A program made the translations under genes and the position numbers. The notes under the pieces were generated by a model. That model was not told the origin of the DNA. It saw nothing but the letters and a program-made list of their open reading frames with translations, and made no database searches. From Enterobacter sp. RIT418 (GTDB taxonomy: Bacteria; Pseudomonadota; Gammaproteobacteria; Enterobacterales; Enterobacteriaceae), in the NCBI RefSeq assembly GCF_003057745.1, contig NZ_QBJD02000019.1, forward strand, positions 1-64,000: 64,000 bases of DNA, read 5' to 3'. Shown here piece after piece: positions 32,759 through 43,676 of the stretch (its first letter is position 1; each line of letters starts with the position of its first letter).

Positions 32759-32811
32759 GAGTTGTTCCTGGATGACAGGGAATTGAGCCAGTATCTACTG
32801 GGTGTGTCCAA
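32755..32811 (-). CDS. corL: Candidate corA leader peptide CorL
   Basis: A short frame of 18 codons in the corA leader begins at TTG 32811 and ends at TAA 32755, with AAGAGGA 8 bases before the start. The product would be MDTPSRYWLNSLSSRNNS. A leader ORF named corL, whose translation controls Rho-dependent termination in the corA leader, is known from Salmonella. Position 150 bp before corA, a good RBS and the stop lying in a stem support the call. The TTG start and identity to the published peptide are from inference and should be treated with care. Confidence 0.6.
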   Translation of the reverse strand: MDTPSRYWLNSLSSRNNS

Positions 32812-32960
32812 GGCGAATGTCCTCTTAGCGTAATCGTGCGCGCATGTTACGCCAGCATTAACGGCGGCGTCAACACGCAACGGAACGCTGAAGGGTAATA
32901 AATCACCTTCAATGTATAAGGCTAGCAGATTATTACAAAATAATGATATTTTTCTGAAAG

Positions 32961-35123
32961 TTACACAGTTTCCAGCTTGGCATATGCCGCCACCAGCCAT
33001 TTGATCCCCTGCCCCTGAAACGCGACCTGAAGACGGCTGTGCTCGCCGCTGCCTTCCAGGTTGACGATGGTGCCTTCGCCGAATTTTGAGTGGCGAACGC
33101 GCTGGCCCAGCTTGTATCCGGTGTCGGTTTCCGCGATAGGCGAGCCCATGCGCTGATGGCTGACCGGGCGGCTGATGCTGGCGCGCAGGCGTACCTCTTC
33201 CACGCACTCCTCCGGCAGCTCGCCGATAAAGCGCGACGGACGGTGGTACACCTCTTTACCGTACAGGCGGCGGGTTTCGGCGTAGGTGAGCGTGAGTTTC
33301 TGCATCGCACGCGTCACGCCCACGTAGGCAAGACGACGCTCTTCTTCCAGACGCCCGCCTTCATCCAGCGACATCTGGCTCGGGAACATCCCCTCTTCCA
33401 TCCCGACGATAAACACCTGCGGGAACTCCAGGCCTTTGGCGGAGTGCAGGGTCATCAGCTGCACCGCATCCTGCCAGGTGTCCGCCTGCCCTTCGCCCGC
33501 CTCCAGCGCGGCGTGGGAAAGGAACGCCTGCAGCGGCATCAGGTCTTCATCTTCTTCGTTGTAGCTGAACTGGCGCGTTGCCGTGACCAGCTCCTCTAAG
33601 TTCTCAATACGGGTCTGGCCCTTCTCGCCTTTTTCCTGCTCGTACATGGTGCGCAGGCCGGAATCTTTAATTACCCGGTCGGTCTGCACGTGCAGCGGCA
33701 TATCGGCAGTTTCTTGCGCGAGCGCGTCGATAAGCTCCATAAAGCGCTGGAGCGCGCTGGCCGCACGTCCGGCGAGGGCTTTTTCCTGCAGCAGCTCGCG
33801 GCACGCCTGCCAGAGCGTCAGCTGACGATCGCGGGACGCCTGACGCACCACGTCCAGCGTGCGGTCGCCGATGCCGCGCGTTGGCGTATTCACCACGCGC
33901 TCGAACGCGGCGTCATCGTTACGGTTGGCGATCAGGCGCAGATACGAGAGCGCATCTTTGATTTCCTGACGTTCGAAGAAGCGCATGCCGCCGTAAATGC
34001 GGTACGGCATGCCCACCTGCAGGAGCGCCTCTTCCAGCACGCGCGACTGGGCGTTGCTGCGGTAGAGAATGGCGCACTGCTCCAGCGCGCCGCCGTTGTC
34101 CTGCCAGGTTTTGATGCGGTTCACCACGAAGCGCGCTTCGTCGAGTTCGTTGAACGCGCAGTAGATGGAGATCGGCTCGCCGTCGACTCCGTCGGTCCAC
34201 AGCTTTTTACCCAGACGCCCGTTGTTATTCTCAATCAGGGCGTTGGCCGCGCTCAGGATGTTGCTGGTTGAGCGGTAGTTCTGCTCCAGACGAATGGTCT
34301 GCGCGCCGGGGAAGTCGTTCAGGAAGCGCTGGATGTTTTCCACCTGCGCCCCGCGCCAGCCGTAAATTGACTGGTCGTCATCGCCGACGATCATCACCTT
34401 GCCGGTGTCGCCCGCCAGCAGGCGGATCCACGCGTACTGAATGTTGTTGGTGTCCTGGAATTCGTCCACCAAAATGTTGGTGAAGCGCTCGCGGTAGTGC
34501 TGAAGAATGTGCGGCTTGTTAAGCCAGAGCTCGTGCGCGCGCAGCAGCAGCTCGGCAAAGTCCACCAGTCCGGCGCGGTCGCAGGCTTCCTGGTAAGCCT
34601 TGTAGACGTTCTGCCAGGTCTGCTCGACCGGGTTGCCGAAGCTTTGAATATGATGCGGGCGCAGCCCTTCATCTTTTTGACCGTTGATGTACCACATGGC
34701 CTGACGCGGCGGCCACTGCTTCTCGTCGAGGTTCATCGCCTTGATCAGGCGCTTAAGCAGGCGCAGCTGGTCTTCGCTGTCGAGGATCTGGAAATCCTGC
34801 GGCAGGTTGGCGTCCATGTGGTGCGCGCGCAGCAGGCGGTGCGCCAGGCCGTGGAAGGTGCCAACCCACATGCCGCCCTGGCTGGTACCCATCAGCTGTG
34901 CGATACGGTGGCGCATCTCCGCCGCCGCCTTGTTGGTAAAAGTCACCGCCATGATGGAATACGGGGAGCAGTTCTCCACGCTCTGCAGCCAGGCGATACG
35001 GTGAACCAGCACGCGCGTCTTACCGCTGCCCGCCCCAGCCAGCACCAGCATGTTGGTGCGCGAGGCGGCTACCGCGTCACGCTGTTTGTCATTAAGGCTG
35101 TCGAGCAGGTAAGAAACGTCCAT
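32961..35123 (-). CDS. uvrD: DNA helicase II
   Basis: UvrD is the 3'-5' superfamily 1 helicase of nucleotide excision and mismatch repair; it also backtracks stalled RNA polymerase. Motifs in order: Walker A VLAGAGSGKTRV near residue 28, GTFHGLAHRLLR near 93, LVDEFQDTN near 218, GDDDQSIYGWRGA near 246, LEQNYRS near 280 and VGVTRAMQKL near 600. The C-terminal tail (about 660-720) is the RNA polymerase-binding region. ATG 35123 gives 720 aa as in E. coli; another ATG lies 12 bp upstream and the RBS is weak for both. A LexA box lies 49 bp upstream. Confidence 0.96.
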   Translation of the reverse strand: MDVSYLLDSLNDKQRDAVAASRTNMLVLAGAGSGKTRVLVHRIAWLQSVENCSPYSIMAVTFTNKAAAEMRHRIAQLMGTSQGGMWVGTFHGLAHRLLRAHHMDANLPQDFQILDSEDQLRLLKRLIKAMNLDEKQWPPRQAMWYINGQKDEGLRPHHIQSFGNPVEQTWQNVYKAYQEACDRAGLVDFAELLLRAHELWLNKPHILQHYRERFTNILVDEFQDTNNIQYAWIRLLAGDTGKVMIVGDDDQSIYGWRGAQVENIQRFLNDFPGAQTIRLEQNYRSTSNILSAANALIENNNGRLGKKLWTDGVDGEPISIYCAFNELDEARFVVNRIKTWQDNGGALEQCAILYRSNAQSRVLEEALLQVGMPYRIYGGMRFFERQEIKDALSYLRLIANRNDDAAFERVVNTPTRGIGDRTLDVVRQASRDRQLTLWQACRELLQEKALAGRAASALQRFMELIDALAQETADMPLHVQTDRVIKDSGLRTMYEQEKGEKGQTRIENLEELVTATRQFSYNEEDEDLMPLQAFLSHAALEAGEGQADTWQDAVQLMTLHSAKGLEFPQVFIVGMEEGMFPSQMSLDEGGRLEEERRLAYVGVTRAMQKLTLTYAETRRLYGKEVYHRPSRFIGELPEECVEEVRLRASISRPVSHQRMGSPIAETDTGYKLGQRVRHSKFGEGTIVNLEGSGEHSRLQVAFQGQGIKWLVAAYAKLETV

Positions 35124-35171
35124 TGGCACCGTCACGTCATGTCGGGCTGGCGAATATGACCCGCCAAAACC

Positions 35172-35187
35172 CTGTTAATTTATACAG
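35172..35187. promoter_or_regulatory. LexA box of uvrD
   Basis: CTGTTAATTTATACAG is a perfect CTGT-N8-ACAG SOS operator, located between the yigB stop and uvrD. E. coli uvrD is a known LexA-regulated gene. It would give uvrD an SOS-inducible promoter in addition to transcription from dapF-xerC. Confidence 0.88.
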
Positions 35188-35199
35188 AACAATTGATGA

Positions 35200-35916
35200 T
35201 TATATCAGCGTCGTGAGGGATGCCAACCGCGAAATTTCCACGTGCGGCAGCAGGCGGCTGTCCTGCGCTGTCATCAGGTCGGCGCTTTCCGGCTTGATCC
35301 AGCACGCCTGCATGCCGCAGCGGATGGCACCGGCGACGTCCGTCGTCAGGTCGTCGCCCACGTGCAGGATCTGGCCGAGCGGCAGATTTAGCTTTTCGGC
35401 CGCCAGGTGGTACATATCGCTAAACGGCTTGGCGCGCCCGTGCGGACCCGCGCGGAGCACAAACTCAAAGTAGTCGCCCAGGCCAAACAGCTCCGGCTGC
35501 GCGTTGCCGTTGGTGATCGCGACCAGCGGCCACTTTTCGGCAAGCTTCGCCAGCGTCTCGTGGGTTGCCTGCGGCACGTCGATACGGCTGCGCCATTTGG
35601 CGAAGTTTTCCATTGACGCTTCGGCCCCGATCGCCGCGTCGCGCGCGCTCAGCCCGACGTTCAGCATCGCCTGCTCCACCGCGCGGCGGCGCCATTCGGT
35701 CACGTCGTGATAAATCTCCGGCTCGGTTTCGCGCAGGGACTGGCGCAGCTGCTGGAAATCCTTGTTCTGCATGGCCTTTAGCGCCGGGTGGTAGTTTTGC
35801 ACAAACGCCAGCGACTCCTGCTCGGTGCGCAGGATCACCTGGCGGTTGTCATAAAGGGTGTCATCAAGGTCAAAGGTGATTGCGGAAATCTGGCCCAGTG
35901 GGCGGTAAAAACGCAT
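35200..35916 (-). CDS. yigB: HAD-family FMN/sugar-phosphate phosphatase YigB
   Basis: YigB is a HAD phosphatase that in E. coli dephosphorylates FMN (riboflavin supply) and other phosphates; it also affects persister formation. Motif I is [13 protein letters not shown] near residue 13, motif [11 protein letters not shown] near 132, the Lys in [10 protein letters not shown] near 161, and motif [15 protein letters not shown] near 186. It is 238 aa, the E. coli length. The ATG overlaps the xerC stop by 1 base (TAATG). Confidence 0.94.
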   Translation of the reverse strand: MRFYRPLGQISAITFDLDDTLYDNRQVILRTEQESLAFVQNYHPALKAMQNKDFQQLRQSLRETEPEIYHDVTEWRRRAVEQAMLNVGLSARDAAIGAEASMENFAKWRSRIDVPQATHETLAKLAEKWPLVAITNGNAQPELFGLGDYFEFVLRAGPHGRAKPFSDMYHLAAEKLNLPLGQILHVGDDLTTDVAGAIRCGMQACWIKPESADLMTAQDSRLLPHVEISRLASLTTLI

Positions 35917-36818
35917 TATTTCCCCCGTTTGGCGCGTGGATGCGCCGCGTCATACACCGAGGCAAGGTGTTGGAAGTCTAAGTGGGTATAAATTTGAGTC
36001 GTCGATAAATTCGCATGGCCGAGGAGCTCCTGCACGCCGCGCAGATCGCCGCTCGACTCCAGCATGTGGGTCGCAAAGGAGTGGCGCAGCTTGTGCGGAT
36101 GCACGTGGCTGTTCAGCCCCTGCTTGATGCCCCACTCCGCAAAGCGCTTTTGCACGTTGCGCGCGGAGATACGCTTGCCGAGCTTCGACAGAAACAGCGC
36201 GTTCTCCTCAGCGCCAAACAGCCCGCGCAGATCCAGCCAGTGCTCAATCCACGAAACGGCGTTGCGGCCAATCGGCAGGCGGCGCTCCTTGCTGCCTTTC
36301 CCCATCACCCACACTTCGCCGGATTCCAGATCGAGATGCTTGAGATCGAGGTTGACCAGCTCGGAAAGACGCAGCCCGGCGCCGTACATCACCTCCAGCA
36401 TCGCGCGATCGCGCACGGCCAGCGGATCGTTAAGATCGATATCCAGCAGGCGGTTCACGTCGTCAACGTCGATATTCTTGGGCAGATGGCGTGGGGCTTT
36501 AGGCGTGGCGATACCTTTTGCCGGATTGGCCTTGAGCGTGCCCTGGCTCACCAGCCAGTCGAAGAAGCTGCGCAGGGCCGAGAGCCGCAGCGCCAGGCTT
36601 GCCGGGCTGAGGTTTTTTTTACGGCTGCGCACGACAAAACCGCGCACCGTTGCCGCGTCGCAGCGCTCCCAGCTTTTCAGGCCGATCTCGTCGGCAATCT
36701 CCATAATGGCATCAAGCTGGCGCTGGTAATTCAGCAGCGTGAGGGGGCTAAGCTGGCGCTCAACGCCCAGATAGCGCAGGAACCGCGTAACGTCAGTTGA
36801 AAGCAGCGTGTCCGTCAT
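35916..36818 (-). CDS. xerC: Tyrosine recombinase XerC
   Basis: XerC works with XerD at dif (and plasmid cer) sites to resolve chromosome dimers. The N-terminal core-binding domain covers about 1-100. In the catalytic domain the conserved residues are Arg in [13 protein letters not shown] near 147, Lys in [10 protein letters not shown] near 173, His and Arg in [13 protein letters not shown] near 241, His in LLGHANLS near 267 and the Tyr nucleophile in [10 protein letters not shown] near 276. It is 300 aa, 2 more than in E. coli. Start and stop overlap with yigA and yigB. Confidence 0.97.
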   Translation of the reverse strand: MTDTLLSTDVTRFLRYLGVERQLSPLTLLNYQRQLDAIMEIADEIGLKSWERCDAATVRGFVVRSRKKNLSPASLALRLSALRSFFDWLVSQGTLKANPAKGIATPKAPRHLPKNIDVDDVNRLLDIDLNDPLAVRDRAMLEVMYGAGLRLSELVNLDLKHLDLESGEVWVMGKGSKERRLPIGRNAVSWIEHWLDLRGLFGAEENALFLSKLGKRISARNVQKRFAEWGIKQGLNSHVHPHKLRHSFATHMLESSGDLRGVQELLGHANLSTTQIYTHLDFQHLASVYDAAHPRAKRGK

Positions 36819-37522
36819 ATCCGTTCAATCCAGCGCTCCAGCAGCTCCGGCAGCATCAGCGCAAGCTCCTGCAAGAGGTGCGTGGCCTGGCCCGGCTCGT
36901 AATGATGCGCGTCGCGGCTGGTAAAGAGCATCACGCCCAGATCGCCGTCGCGACCCATCAGCGACATCGCCACCGAGCCAATCGCTTTGGCTTCCGGCAA
37001 TACCACCAGCAGCTCAGGTCCGTTCAGCGGCCCGAGATAGTGGTGTTCATGCCCAAGACGCTGAATGCGCAGCGGTTCAAATGCCTGACGGCTGAGCGCC
37101 AGATGGGTAAACCCGGACGGTGCGCCAATGCGCCAGCGGTCAGGAAAGAGGCGAATCGTTGCGCCCGCCAGCCCAAGCTCGCGCGCCCAGCGGTGGAAGC
37201 GGTTGAGGAACTCTTCCAGGCTGTGCGCCGACGCCAGCCGCGCCTGTAGATTCAGCAGGCGATAAAACAGGCTCTCGTTGCTGCTGGCCTGCTCCATCAG
37301 CAGCGTCATGTTCTCTTCGAGCTGATGGATGTGGTTGCGCGAACGCGCCATGTGCCATTCGACCAGCGACACGGTGCCGCGCACCGGGTGCGGCACGCGC
37401 ATCTGTTCGACCGCGCGCGCGTTGCGAATAAAGAACTCAGGATTGTTCAGCAGATAATCAACGACGGCCGCATCGTCCAGCGCCGTCACCGTTTCCTGCA
37501 GTTCTTCCCCTGGTTGTTTCAT
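36815..37522 (-). CDS. yigA: DUF484 protein YigA
   Basis: YigA is a DUF484 (GAF-like) protein of unknown function always found between dapF and xerC in enterobacteria. The N-terminal helices ([16 protein letters not shown] near residue 21) and the stretch [20 protein letters not shown] near 42 are the family core; a GAF-like domain follows. It is 235 aa as in E. coli. Four-base overlaps (ATGA) with both dapF and xerC show translational coupling. I assign no activity. Confidence 0.9.
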   Translation of the reverse strand: MKQPGEELQETVTALDDAAVVDYLLNNPEFFIRNARAVEQMRVPHPVRGTVSLVEWHMARSRNHIHQLEENMTLLMEQASSNESLFYRLLNLQARLASAHSLEEFLNRFHRWARELGLAGATIRLFPDRWRIGAPSGFTHLALSRQAFEPLRIQRLGHEHHYLGPLNGPELLVVLPEAKAIGSVAMSLMGRDGDLGVMLFTSRDAHHYEPGQATHLLQELALMLPELLERWIERI

Positions 37523-38343
37523 AGATGGATAAACCCGTCATAGACATGTGCCGCCGGGCCCGTCATATAGAGTGGATGACCCGGTCCTTTCCAGGCGATA
37601 TCAAGCCGTCCGCCCGGTAACTCCACGCGCACCTCTTCTGCCAATAACCCTTGTGAGATACCTACCGCCACGGCCGCGCAGGCGCCGCTTCCGCAGGCCT
37701 GCGTTTCTCCCGCGCCGCGCTCGAACACGCGCAGGCGAATGTGCTCGCGCTTCACCACCTGCATAAAACCGATGTTTGCACGCTCGGGGAAGCGCTCGTG
37801 GCTTTCCAGCACCGGGCCGAGGGATTCAACCGCCGCGGTTTCCACATCATCAACCTGAATCACGCAGTGGGGGTTACCCATTGAGACGACGCCGCACAAT
37901 ACTGTCTGCTCGGCCACGCGCATGATATAGGTCTTTTCCGCTTTGTTGGCGCGAAACGGCACGGCGGAAGGATCGAAGTTGGGCTCGCCCATGTTCACGC
38001 GCACCAGCTCGTCGTCGGTGACGCTCAGCACCATGCGGCCATTGGCGGTGCTGACGCGAATATCGCGCTTGTTGGTCAGCCCTTTCAGGCGCACAAAGCG
38101 GGCAAAGCAGCGCGCGCCGTTACCGCACTGGGATACTTCGCTGCCGTCCGCGTTGAAGATGCGATAGTGGAAATCAAGGTCGGGATCGTAAGGCGGCTCA
38201 ACCACCAGCAGCTGATCAAAGCCCACGCCAAGGTGGCGATCCGCCAGACGGCGGATCAGCTCCGGAGAGAAAAAGACATTCTGCGTTACCGCGTCGACGA
38301 CCATAAAGTCATTGCCCAGGCCATGCATTTTAGAGAACTGCAT
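37519..38343 (-). CDS. dapF: Diaminopimelate epimerase
   Basis: DapF converts LL- to meso-diaminopimelate for lysine and peptidoglycan. It is a cofactor-free two-base racemase: the catalytic Cys are in [11 protein letters not shown] near residue 73 and [12 protein letters not shown] near 217. The N-terminus [13 protein letters not shown] is typical. Two adjacent ATGs exist; 38343 has the better distance to GGAG and gives 274 aa as in E. coli. It lies 35 bp after lptM and overlaps yigA by 4 bases. Confidence 0.97.
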   Translation of the reverse strand: MQFSKMHGLGNDFMVVDAVTQNVFFSPELIRRLADRHLGVGFDQLLVVEPPYDPDLDFHYRIFNADGSEVSQCGNGARCFARFVRLKGLTNKRDIRVSTANGRMVLSVTDDELVRVNMGEPNFDPSAVPFRANKAEKTYIMRVAEQTVLCGVVSMGNPHCVIQVDDVETAAVESLGPVLESHERFPERANIGFMQVVKREHIRLRVFERGAGETQACGSGACAAVAVGISQGLLAEEVRVELPGGRLDIAWKGPGHPLYMTGPAAHVYDGFIHL

Positions 38344-38378
38344 CATTTGCTCCACTTCGCGGGTACAGAACGTAATTG

Positions 38379-38582
38379 TCAGTAATTCACCTGGGTCGGG
38401 CCGCCGTTGTCGCCGCGGTCGTTGGTGTCCGGCGTTGTGGAATCAATACCACTTTGCACAGGCTTGGTTGGCGGCGGCGCGTTTTTATCCGCTGGCGGGA
38501 AGTAGAGAGGTCCCTTGAGTCCGCAGCCGGTCAGGCTAAACAGAGTGACAAGAACGGCAAGCGCTCGGAAGACGTTTTTCAT
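38379..38582 (-). CDS. lptM: LPS assembly lipoprotein LptM (YifL)
   Basis: LptM is a small outer-membrane lipoprotein that binds the LptDE translocon and helps its oxidative maturation. The signal peptide (1-19) ends in the lipobox LTGC with Cys20, followed by [20 protein letters not shown], the conserved mature N-terminus. The rest is a disordered Asp/Asn/Gly tail that ends in QVNY. It is 67 aa, identical in length to E. coli YifL. It is the first gene of lptM-dapF-yigA-xerC-yigB-uvrD and divergent from cyaY. Confidence 0.93.
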   Translation of the reverse strand: MKNVFRALAVLVTLFSLTGCGLKGPLYFPPADKNAPPPTKPVQSGIDSTTPDTNDRGDNGGPTQVNY

Positions 38583-38716
38583 TATAAAGTTGCCCGTAAG
38601 TTCAAATCTGTTTCTATCATCGCAGGAGAAGACACAAAAGCAAGAGTTTGCCGCTTTCCTGCAACGGGAATTATTTAGCGTTATACTGCCGCCATCACGA
38701 AAAAAGGAACAAAACC

Positions 38717-39037
38717 ATGAACGACAGTGAATTTCATCGCCTCGCCGACACCCTGTGGATGACCATTGAAGAGCGCCTGGACGACTGGGACGGCGACAGC
38801 GATATCGATTGTGAAATCAACGGTGGCATCCTGACCCTGAGCTTCGAAAACGGCAGCAAAATCATCATCAACCGTCAGGAGCCGCTGCACCAGGTGTGGC
38901 TGGCGGCCAAACAGGGCGGCTACCATTTCGATCTGAAAGGTGACGAGTGGGTATGCGACCGCAGCGGCGAAACGTTCTGGGATCTGCTGGAGCAGGCGGC
39001 GACGGCGCAGGCCGGTGAGACCGTCAGCTTCAGGTAG
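38717..39037 (+). CDS. cyaY: Iron-sulfur cluster assembly regulator CyaY (frataxin)
   Basis: CyaY binds iron and IscS and slows Fe-S cluster assembly. The acidic ridge is clear in the first helix and strand ([16 protein letters not shown], residues 18-33), and the frataxin strands with [12 protein letters not shown] and GGYHFD follow. I chose ATG 38717 behind AAGGAA, giving 106 aa as in E. coli. It is divergent from lptM and convergent with cyaA. Confidence 0.96.
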   Translation: MNDSEFHRLADTLWMTIEERLDDWDGDSDIDCEINGGILTLSFENGSKIIINRQEPLHQVWLAAKQGGYHFDLKGDEWVCDRSGETFWDLLEQAATAQAGETVSFR

Positions 39038-39044
39038 CTTTTTT

Positions 39045-39073
39045 GCCCGGTGGCGGCTGCGCCTTACCGGGCC
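39045..39073. repeat. Single REP-like unit
   Basis: GCCCGGTGGCG...GCCTTACCGGGCC folds into a stem and matches the units at 19702-19768. It lies between the convergent ends of cyaY and cyaA. Confidence 0.75.
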
Positions 39074-39087
39074 TATGGCAGTTTAAA

Positions 39088-41628
39088 TCAGGAGAAATAC
39101 TGCTGCAGCAGCGGTGCGGTATCCTGATTTGCGGGAACCGGCGCGATAGTCTGGGTGCGGAACGGAATCACCTGCGCGCGCCCGTCCACGTTCACGATCT
39201 GGTAGAACTGCGGCAGGTTGAAGTTAATAAAGCTTGAGCCGTAGGTGAAGCGGTCGTGGGAAGAGGAGTAGAAGCGGCTGACGTCGCGCACCAGCTCCTC
39301 TTTGCTGCCCTCACAGTGGTGATAGACCTCGGCGCGGTTGGTCTCATCCAGAATATAAATGTTGAAACCGGCGTCGTCCCCCGACTCTTCAAAGAAGAAC
39401 TGGATAATCCCTTCGCTCGCAAAGCCATCCACCACCTGCGGCAGCGTGACGTGGTTGGTTCCCACCTGCACCGACAGGCCGTGCAGCTTGTTGTGCGATA
39501 TCGCGCCGTAAAACTCGATGGCGTTTTCCAGCTTCTGCACCGACACGTTCAGACGTTCGAAGAACAGGCCCCATGTCTGGCCGGAGACGCGCAGCGCCTT
39601 AAAGCGCCCGGTTTCCTGCCGGGTGCTGGAGAGGCGAAGCTCGATGCATTCCGACACCAGCTGCTGCACGCGGGTACGGATCAGGCCGCGCAGGTGCTGG
39701 CTATAGCAGAACACCTCCACGCTGTCCGGCGGCGCGGCATCCTGGTGCATCTTGCCGAGAATGGTTTTCAGCGCCTCAATCATCGCCTGCTCGCCGTTGA
39801 AGTGCAGGGTACGCACTTCGTTCCACGAGTTGCGGTACAGCAGATCGACGCTGCCCACCAGGCAGTTTTGCTGCTCGCCGAAGCTAAAGACGTCCAGCTT
39901 GCGGAAGTCAAAGTGGACCACCTGATTGCGGAAGGCCGCCGTCGGGTCGTATTCCAGGTTGACGATAATCGCCAGGTGGCGAATTTCACACGGGCTGTAG
40001 AGCGCTTTCGGCGTTGGCGCAGGCAGGCGCAGCGGGAAGTGGTGCGACACGTCCGCGACCATCTCCTGCAGCTTGGCTAAATCGACGACCTCGTTGCCCT
40101 TGATAAACAGGCGCGTGCGCGAGGTCAGCAGGCCGTTAAACCAGGCCCAGGCCACCAGCTTGTTCAGATAGCGGTTATATTCCAGCGGCTGATGGCTGAT
40201 GATGGAATCCATGCTTGGCGCACGGTTGTAGAGATACCACCCGGTGCGGTTCGCGCGGCCCGGCGGCACAAAAATAAAGGTCAGGTTCGGTTCTGACAGG
40301 TCCGGCGAAATCTGCGGGTTCACCAGCGTGACTTTCCCCGGCAGCGCTTCGAACGCGGCGTACAGCTTACGGGTCAACACCCCGATGTCCTGCGGGCTGG
40401 CGGAAACGCTCAGGTTGTTGCGGCGCGCAAAGCGGATCAGGTTGCGGTAGCTTTGCATCATCGCATCGAGCAGTTCGTTGTGCGCTTCGCGCACCTGGTC
40501 GATTTTCCAGTTGGCGCGGTTGTCGAGCATCGCCAGGCGCTCTTCGTCCCAGCCCCACTCTTTCACGAGCTGGCTGACCACCTCACGACGCCAGCCCACG
40601 CAGGCGCGCTCGCGGCTCAGTTTTTCGCATACCTTGAGATAGAAACATCGACGCACGAGGTCAAGACGCGTGTGGTCATCAATGGCCTTCAGGTATTCGG
40701 TAACGCGCTCCAGCATCATGCAGTAGGCATCAAGCCCGTAGGAGACAATTTCGCCGTCGTGCAGGCGCTGTTTAATGTCTTTCGCCAGCAGGCGCGGCGT
40801 CGGGTATTCCCAGGAATAGGCTTCGAGCAGCAGCGTTTTGAGCACCGCTTTGTACGGCGAGTCGATGCTTTTATAAAGCTGCCACAGGCTCGCGCCAAAG
40901 TACTCTTCGGCGGACAGGGAGCTGAGGCCGCCCAGGTCCAGCCATTCGTTCGGCGTCAGAACGCCCTGCGAATAGAGCGACATCACGTAATCGTCGTAAT
41001 GTTCTTCTTCATCGCACGGCACCATATTCCACAGAATACGCTTGCCGGCGAGACGTACCGCGGTACGGTAAAATTCATCCAGCAGCAGGATGTGCTGCGT
41101 CGAGCCGCAGTCTTCGCCACCCAGGCTGCCGCTTTCGTTGTGGCGGAAACGGTTTTCATCAATCAGGAAGAAGCTGACTTCCACGCCGAGCGACGCCGCC
41201 CAGCTCTCCAGCAGGCTGCATTTACGCTGCAGCAGCTGGCGCTCTTCGTTATCGAGCCAGGATTGATGGCAGACCCAGATGTCGAGATCAGACGAACAGC
41301 TTTGCCCTACCGATGAGGTACTCCCCATAGAGTAAACGCCGGTGATCGGCAGTTCACCTTTTGGTGAAACCTGTGGCGGCATACCGCGGTAGAGTTCAAG
41401 TTCGTTGAGATAATGCTGTTGGGTTTCATCAGGCGTGAAGAGGCAAATGCCCTGGGGAACGTTACCATCAAGGTAGCCCGGCATCAGCGGATGGTGATAG
41501 TGCAGTAATGTCGGCAGCAGACTGTAAACCTGTTGGAATGCAGGTCCCATGGCAGCAAGCGCGCGATCCACACGCAGTTGATTAATGGCATCCAGTCTCT
41601 GCTTTAGAGTCTCAATATAGAGGTACAA
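39088..41628 (-). CDS. cyaA: Class I adenylate cyclase
   Basis: CyaA makes cAMP for the CRP regulon. The N-terminal catalytic half has the nucleotidyltransferase motif [19 protein letters not shown] near residues 101-119 with the metal-binding Asp pair. The C-terminal part (about 540-846) is the regulatory domain that senses phosphorylated EIIA-Glc. It is 846 aa against 848 in E. coli, and both ends match. The start codon at 41628 is TTG (TTG TAC CTC TAT), the rare start known in E. coli, where it limits expression. A CRP site lies upstream. Confidence 0.96.
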   Translation of the reverse strand: MYLYIETLKQRLDAINQLRVDRALAAMGPAFQQVYSLLPTLLHYHHPLMPGYLDGNVPQGICLFTPDETQQHYLNELELYRGMPPQVSPKGELPITGVYSMGSTSSVGQSCSSDLDIWVCHQSWLDNEERQLLQRKCSLLESWAASLGVEVSFFLIDENRFRHNESGSLGGEDCGSTQHILLLDEFYRTAVRLAGKRILWNMVPCDEEEHYDDYVMSLYSQGVLTPNEWLDLGGLSSLSAEEYFGASLWQLYKSIDSPYKAVLKTLLLEAYSWEYPTPRLLAKDIKQRLHDGEIVSYGLDAYCMMLERVTEYLKAIDDHTRLDLVRRCFYLKVCEKLSRERACVGWRREVVSQLVKEWGWDEERLAMLDNRANWKIDQVREAHNELLDAMMQSYRNLIRFARRNNLSVSASPQDIGVLTRKLYAAFEALPGKVTLVNPQISPDLSEPNLTFIFVPPGRANRTGWYLYNRAPSMDSIISHQPLEYNRYLNKLVAWAWFNGLLTSRTRLFIKGNEVVDLAKLQEMVADVSHHFPLRLPAPTPKALYSPCEIRHLAIIVNLEYDPTAAFRNQVVHFDFRKLDVFSFGEQQNCLVGSVDLLYRNSWNEVRTLHFNGEQAMIEALKTILGKMHQDAAPPDSVEVFCYSQHLRGLIRTRVQQLVSECIELRLSSTRQETGRFKALRVSGQTWGLFFERLNVSVQKLENAIEFYGAISHNKLHGLSVQVGTNHVTLPQVVDGFASEGIIQFFFEESGDDAGFNIYILDETNRAEVYHHCEGSKEELVRDVSRFYSSSHDRFTYGSSFINFNLPQFYQIVNVDGRAQVIPFRTQTIAPVPANQDTAPLLQQYFS

Positions 41629-41768
41629 GACGTATCGCCTGATGTTTCCGGGCGTTACATGCTATTCCAGAATCGAATAACAGCAGGCCCGCAGTATTTC
41701 AAAAAGATAACCGTTACCCTTTTTCGCCCTTATCTTTATGGTGGTACAGACGAAAAAATGGTCTAAAA

Positions 41769-41786
41769 CGTGATCAATTTAACACC
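41769..41786. promoter_or_regulatory. CRP site in the cyaA promoter region
   Basis: Read on the minus strand, GGTGTTAAATTGATCACG has the CRP pattern with a good TCACG half and a weaker TGTTA half. It closely resembles the site that lets cAMP-CRP repress E. coli cyaA. It sits about 140 bp before the cyaA TTG in the 349-bp gap to the divergent hemC. I see no other gene in that gap. Confidence 0.8.
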
Positions 41787-41977
41787 TTGCCGGTTGACCG
41801 TAAAGAAAGATGCGCTACATACAAGTGTAGCACCGTTCTGTACGTGTAAATTCCTGAATACGGCTTTGGCTGACGAGAACGCCGCCCTGTCCCTCACTCG
41901 TCTCATCAACCGTAAAACTGCCATCCGAGAGTCAACAATGTTAGGATGGTTAGCGATTGATAATGACGGTAACAAGC

Positions 41978-42919
41978 ATGTTAGACAATGTTTTGAGAAT
42001 TGCCACACGCCAAAGCCCCCTTGCGCTCTGGCAGGCACATTATGTTAAGCAGCGCCTTGAAGCCTGCCACTCCGGACTGCGCGTCGAGCTGGTGCCGATG
42101 GTCACGCGCGGCGATGTGATTCTTGATACGCCGCTGGCAAAGGTGGGCGGAAAGGGCTTGTTCGTCAAAGAGCTTGAGCTGGCACTGCTTGATAAGCGTG
42201 CCGATATCGCCGTGCATTCTATGAAAGACGTGCCCGTTGAGTTTCCGGAAGGGCTGGGGCTGGTGACGATCTGCGAGCGCGAAGATCCGCGCGATGCATT
42301 TGTCTCAAACCATTATGATTCGCTGGATGCGTTGCCGCAGGGCAGCGTGGTTGGCACGTCGAGTTTACGCCGTCAGTGCCAGCTGGCCGAGCGCCGTCCG
42401 GATCTGGTGATTCGCTCGCTGCGCGGCAACGTCGGCACGCGCCTCGGCAAGCTGGATAACGGCGAATACGATGCCATTATCCTCGCGGTGGCGGGCCTGA
42501 AGCGCCTGGAGCTGGAGTCGCGCATTCGCGTGGCGTTGCCGCCGGAGCTCTCGCTACCGGCAGTGGGCCAGGGCGCCGTGGGTATCGAATGCCGTCTTGA
42601 CGACGAACGCACCCGCGCGCTGCTTGCCCCGCTGAATCACGATGAGACCGCGATTCGCGTCAAAGCCGAGCGGGCGATGAATACCCGCCTCGAAGGCGGC
42701 TGCCAGGTGCCAATTGGCAGCTATGCTGAATTAACTAACGGCGAGCTGTGGCTGCGCGCGCTGGTCGGTGCGCCGGACGGCACGCAGATGGTGCGCGGTG
42801 AACGTCGCGGCAGGCCAGAAGAGGCCGAAACGCTTGGCGTATCGCTGGCTGAAGAGCTGCTTGATAACGGCGCTCGCGAGATTCTGGCCGAGGTTTATAA
42901 CGGAGAACCCCCTGCATGA
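41978..42919 (+). CDS. hemC: Porphobilinogen deaminase (hydroxymethylbilane synthase)
   Basis: HemC joins four porphobilinogens into hydroxymethylbilane. The dipyrromethane cofactor attaches to Cys in [14 protein letters not shown] near residue 242; the catalytic Asp is in MKDVPVEFP near 84, and the Arg-rich loop [16 protein letters not shown] follows near 129. ATG 41978 gives 313 aa as in E. coli; an in-frame ATG 21 bp before it is less likely. It heads hemCDXY, with a 4-base overlap to hemD. Confidence 0.96.
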   Translation: MLDNVLRIATRQSPLALWQAHYVKQRLEACHSGLRVELVPMVTRGDVILDTPLAKVGGKGLFVKELELALLDKRADIAVHSMKDVPVEFPEGLGLVTICEREDPRDAFVSNHYDSLDALPQGSVVGTSSLRRQCQLAERRPDLVIRSLRGNVGTRLGKLDNGEYDAIILAVAGLKRLELESRIRVALPPELSLPAVGQGAVGIECRLDDERTRALLAPLNHDETAIRVKAERAMNTRLEGGCQVPIGSYAELTNGELWLRALVGAPDGTQMVRGERRGRPEEAETLGVSLAEELLDNGAREILAEVYNGEPPA

Positions 42920-43656
42920 GCATTCTTGTCACCCGCCCTTCTCCCGCAGGAGAGCAATTAGTGAGCCGTCTGCGCGCACTGGGGCAGGTGGCCTGGAGTT
43001 TTCCGCTGATCGAATTTTCCCCCGGTCGGGAGCTCTTTGCGCTCACCGACCGTTTAAATGCCCTCCAGGAGGACGATCTCCTGTTCGCCCTGTCGCAGCA
43101 TGCCGTGGATTTTGCCCATGCGCAGCTTCAGCAGGATGGGACGCGCTGGCCAACCGCTCCGCGCTATTTCGCCATCGGGCGGACGACGGCGCTGGCCCTG
43201 CATACCGTAAGCGGAATAGACGTTCGCTACCCGCTGGATCGGGAAATCAGCGAAGTCTTGCTACAATTACCTGAATTACAAACTCTTGTCGGCAAGCGCG
43301 CGCTGATCCTTCGCGGCAACGGCGGCCGCGAGCTGTTGGGCGAAACGCTGCGCGAGCGCGGCGCTGACGTGACGTTTTGCGAATGCTATCAGCGCTGTGC
43401 AAAACATTACGATGGCGCACAGGAGGCCATGCGCTGGCAGGCGCGCGGCATTTCAACTCTGGTGGTAACCAGCGGTGAAATGCTGCAACAGCTTTGGGCG
43501 CTCGTTCCGACATGGTATCGGGAAAACTGGTTACTCCGCTGTCGGCTTCTGGTCGTCAGCGAGCGTCTGGCGAACCTCGCCCGGGAACTGGGCTGGCAGG
43601 ATATTCGGATCGCTGATAACGCCGACAACGATGCGCTGCTTCGCGCATTACAATAA
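42916..43656 (+). CDS. hemD: Uroporphyrinogen-III synthase
   Basis: HemD closes hydroxymethylbilane with D-ring inversion to uroporphyrinogen III. The family is weakly conserved; the N-terminal [19 protein letters not shown] and the second-domain stretch [24 protein letters not shown] near residue 130 are typical. It is 246 aa, the E. coli length. The ATG overlaps the hemC stop by 4 bases (ATGA), and hemX follows after 20 bp. Confidence 0.95.
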   Translation: MSILVTRPSPAGEQLVSRLRALGQVAWSFPLIEFSPGRELFALTDRLNALQEDDLLFALSQHAVDFAHAQLQQDGTRWPTAPRYFAIGRTTALALHTVSGIDVRYPLDREISEVLLQLPELQTLVGKRALILRGNGGRELLGETLRERGADVTFCECYQRCAKHYDGAQEAMRWQARGISTLVVTSGEMLQQLWALVPTWYRENWLLRCRLLVVSERLANLARELGWQDIRIADNADNDALLRALQ

Positions 43657-43676
43657 CTCTCAAATGGGAAGCCATA

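Noticed and set aside
41770..42048. 92-codon plus-strand frame before hemC
   Set aside because: It starts in the CRP site and runs out of frame into hemC; no ribosome site and no resemblance to a known protein.
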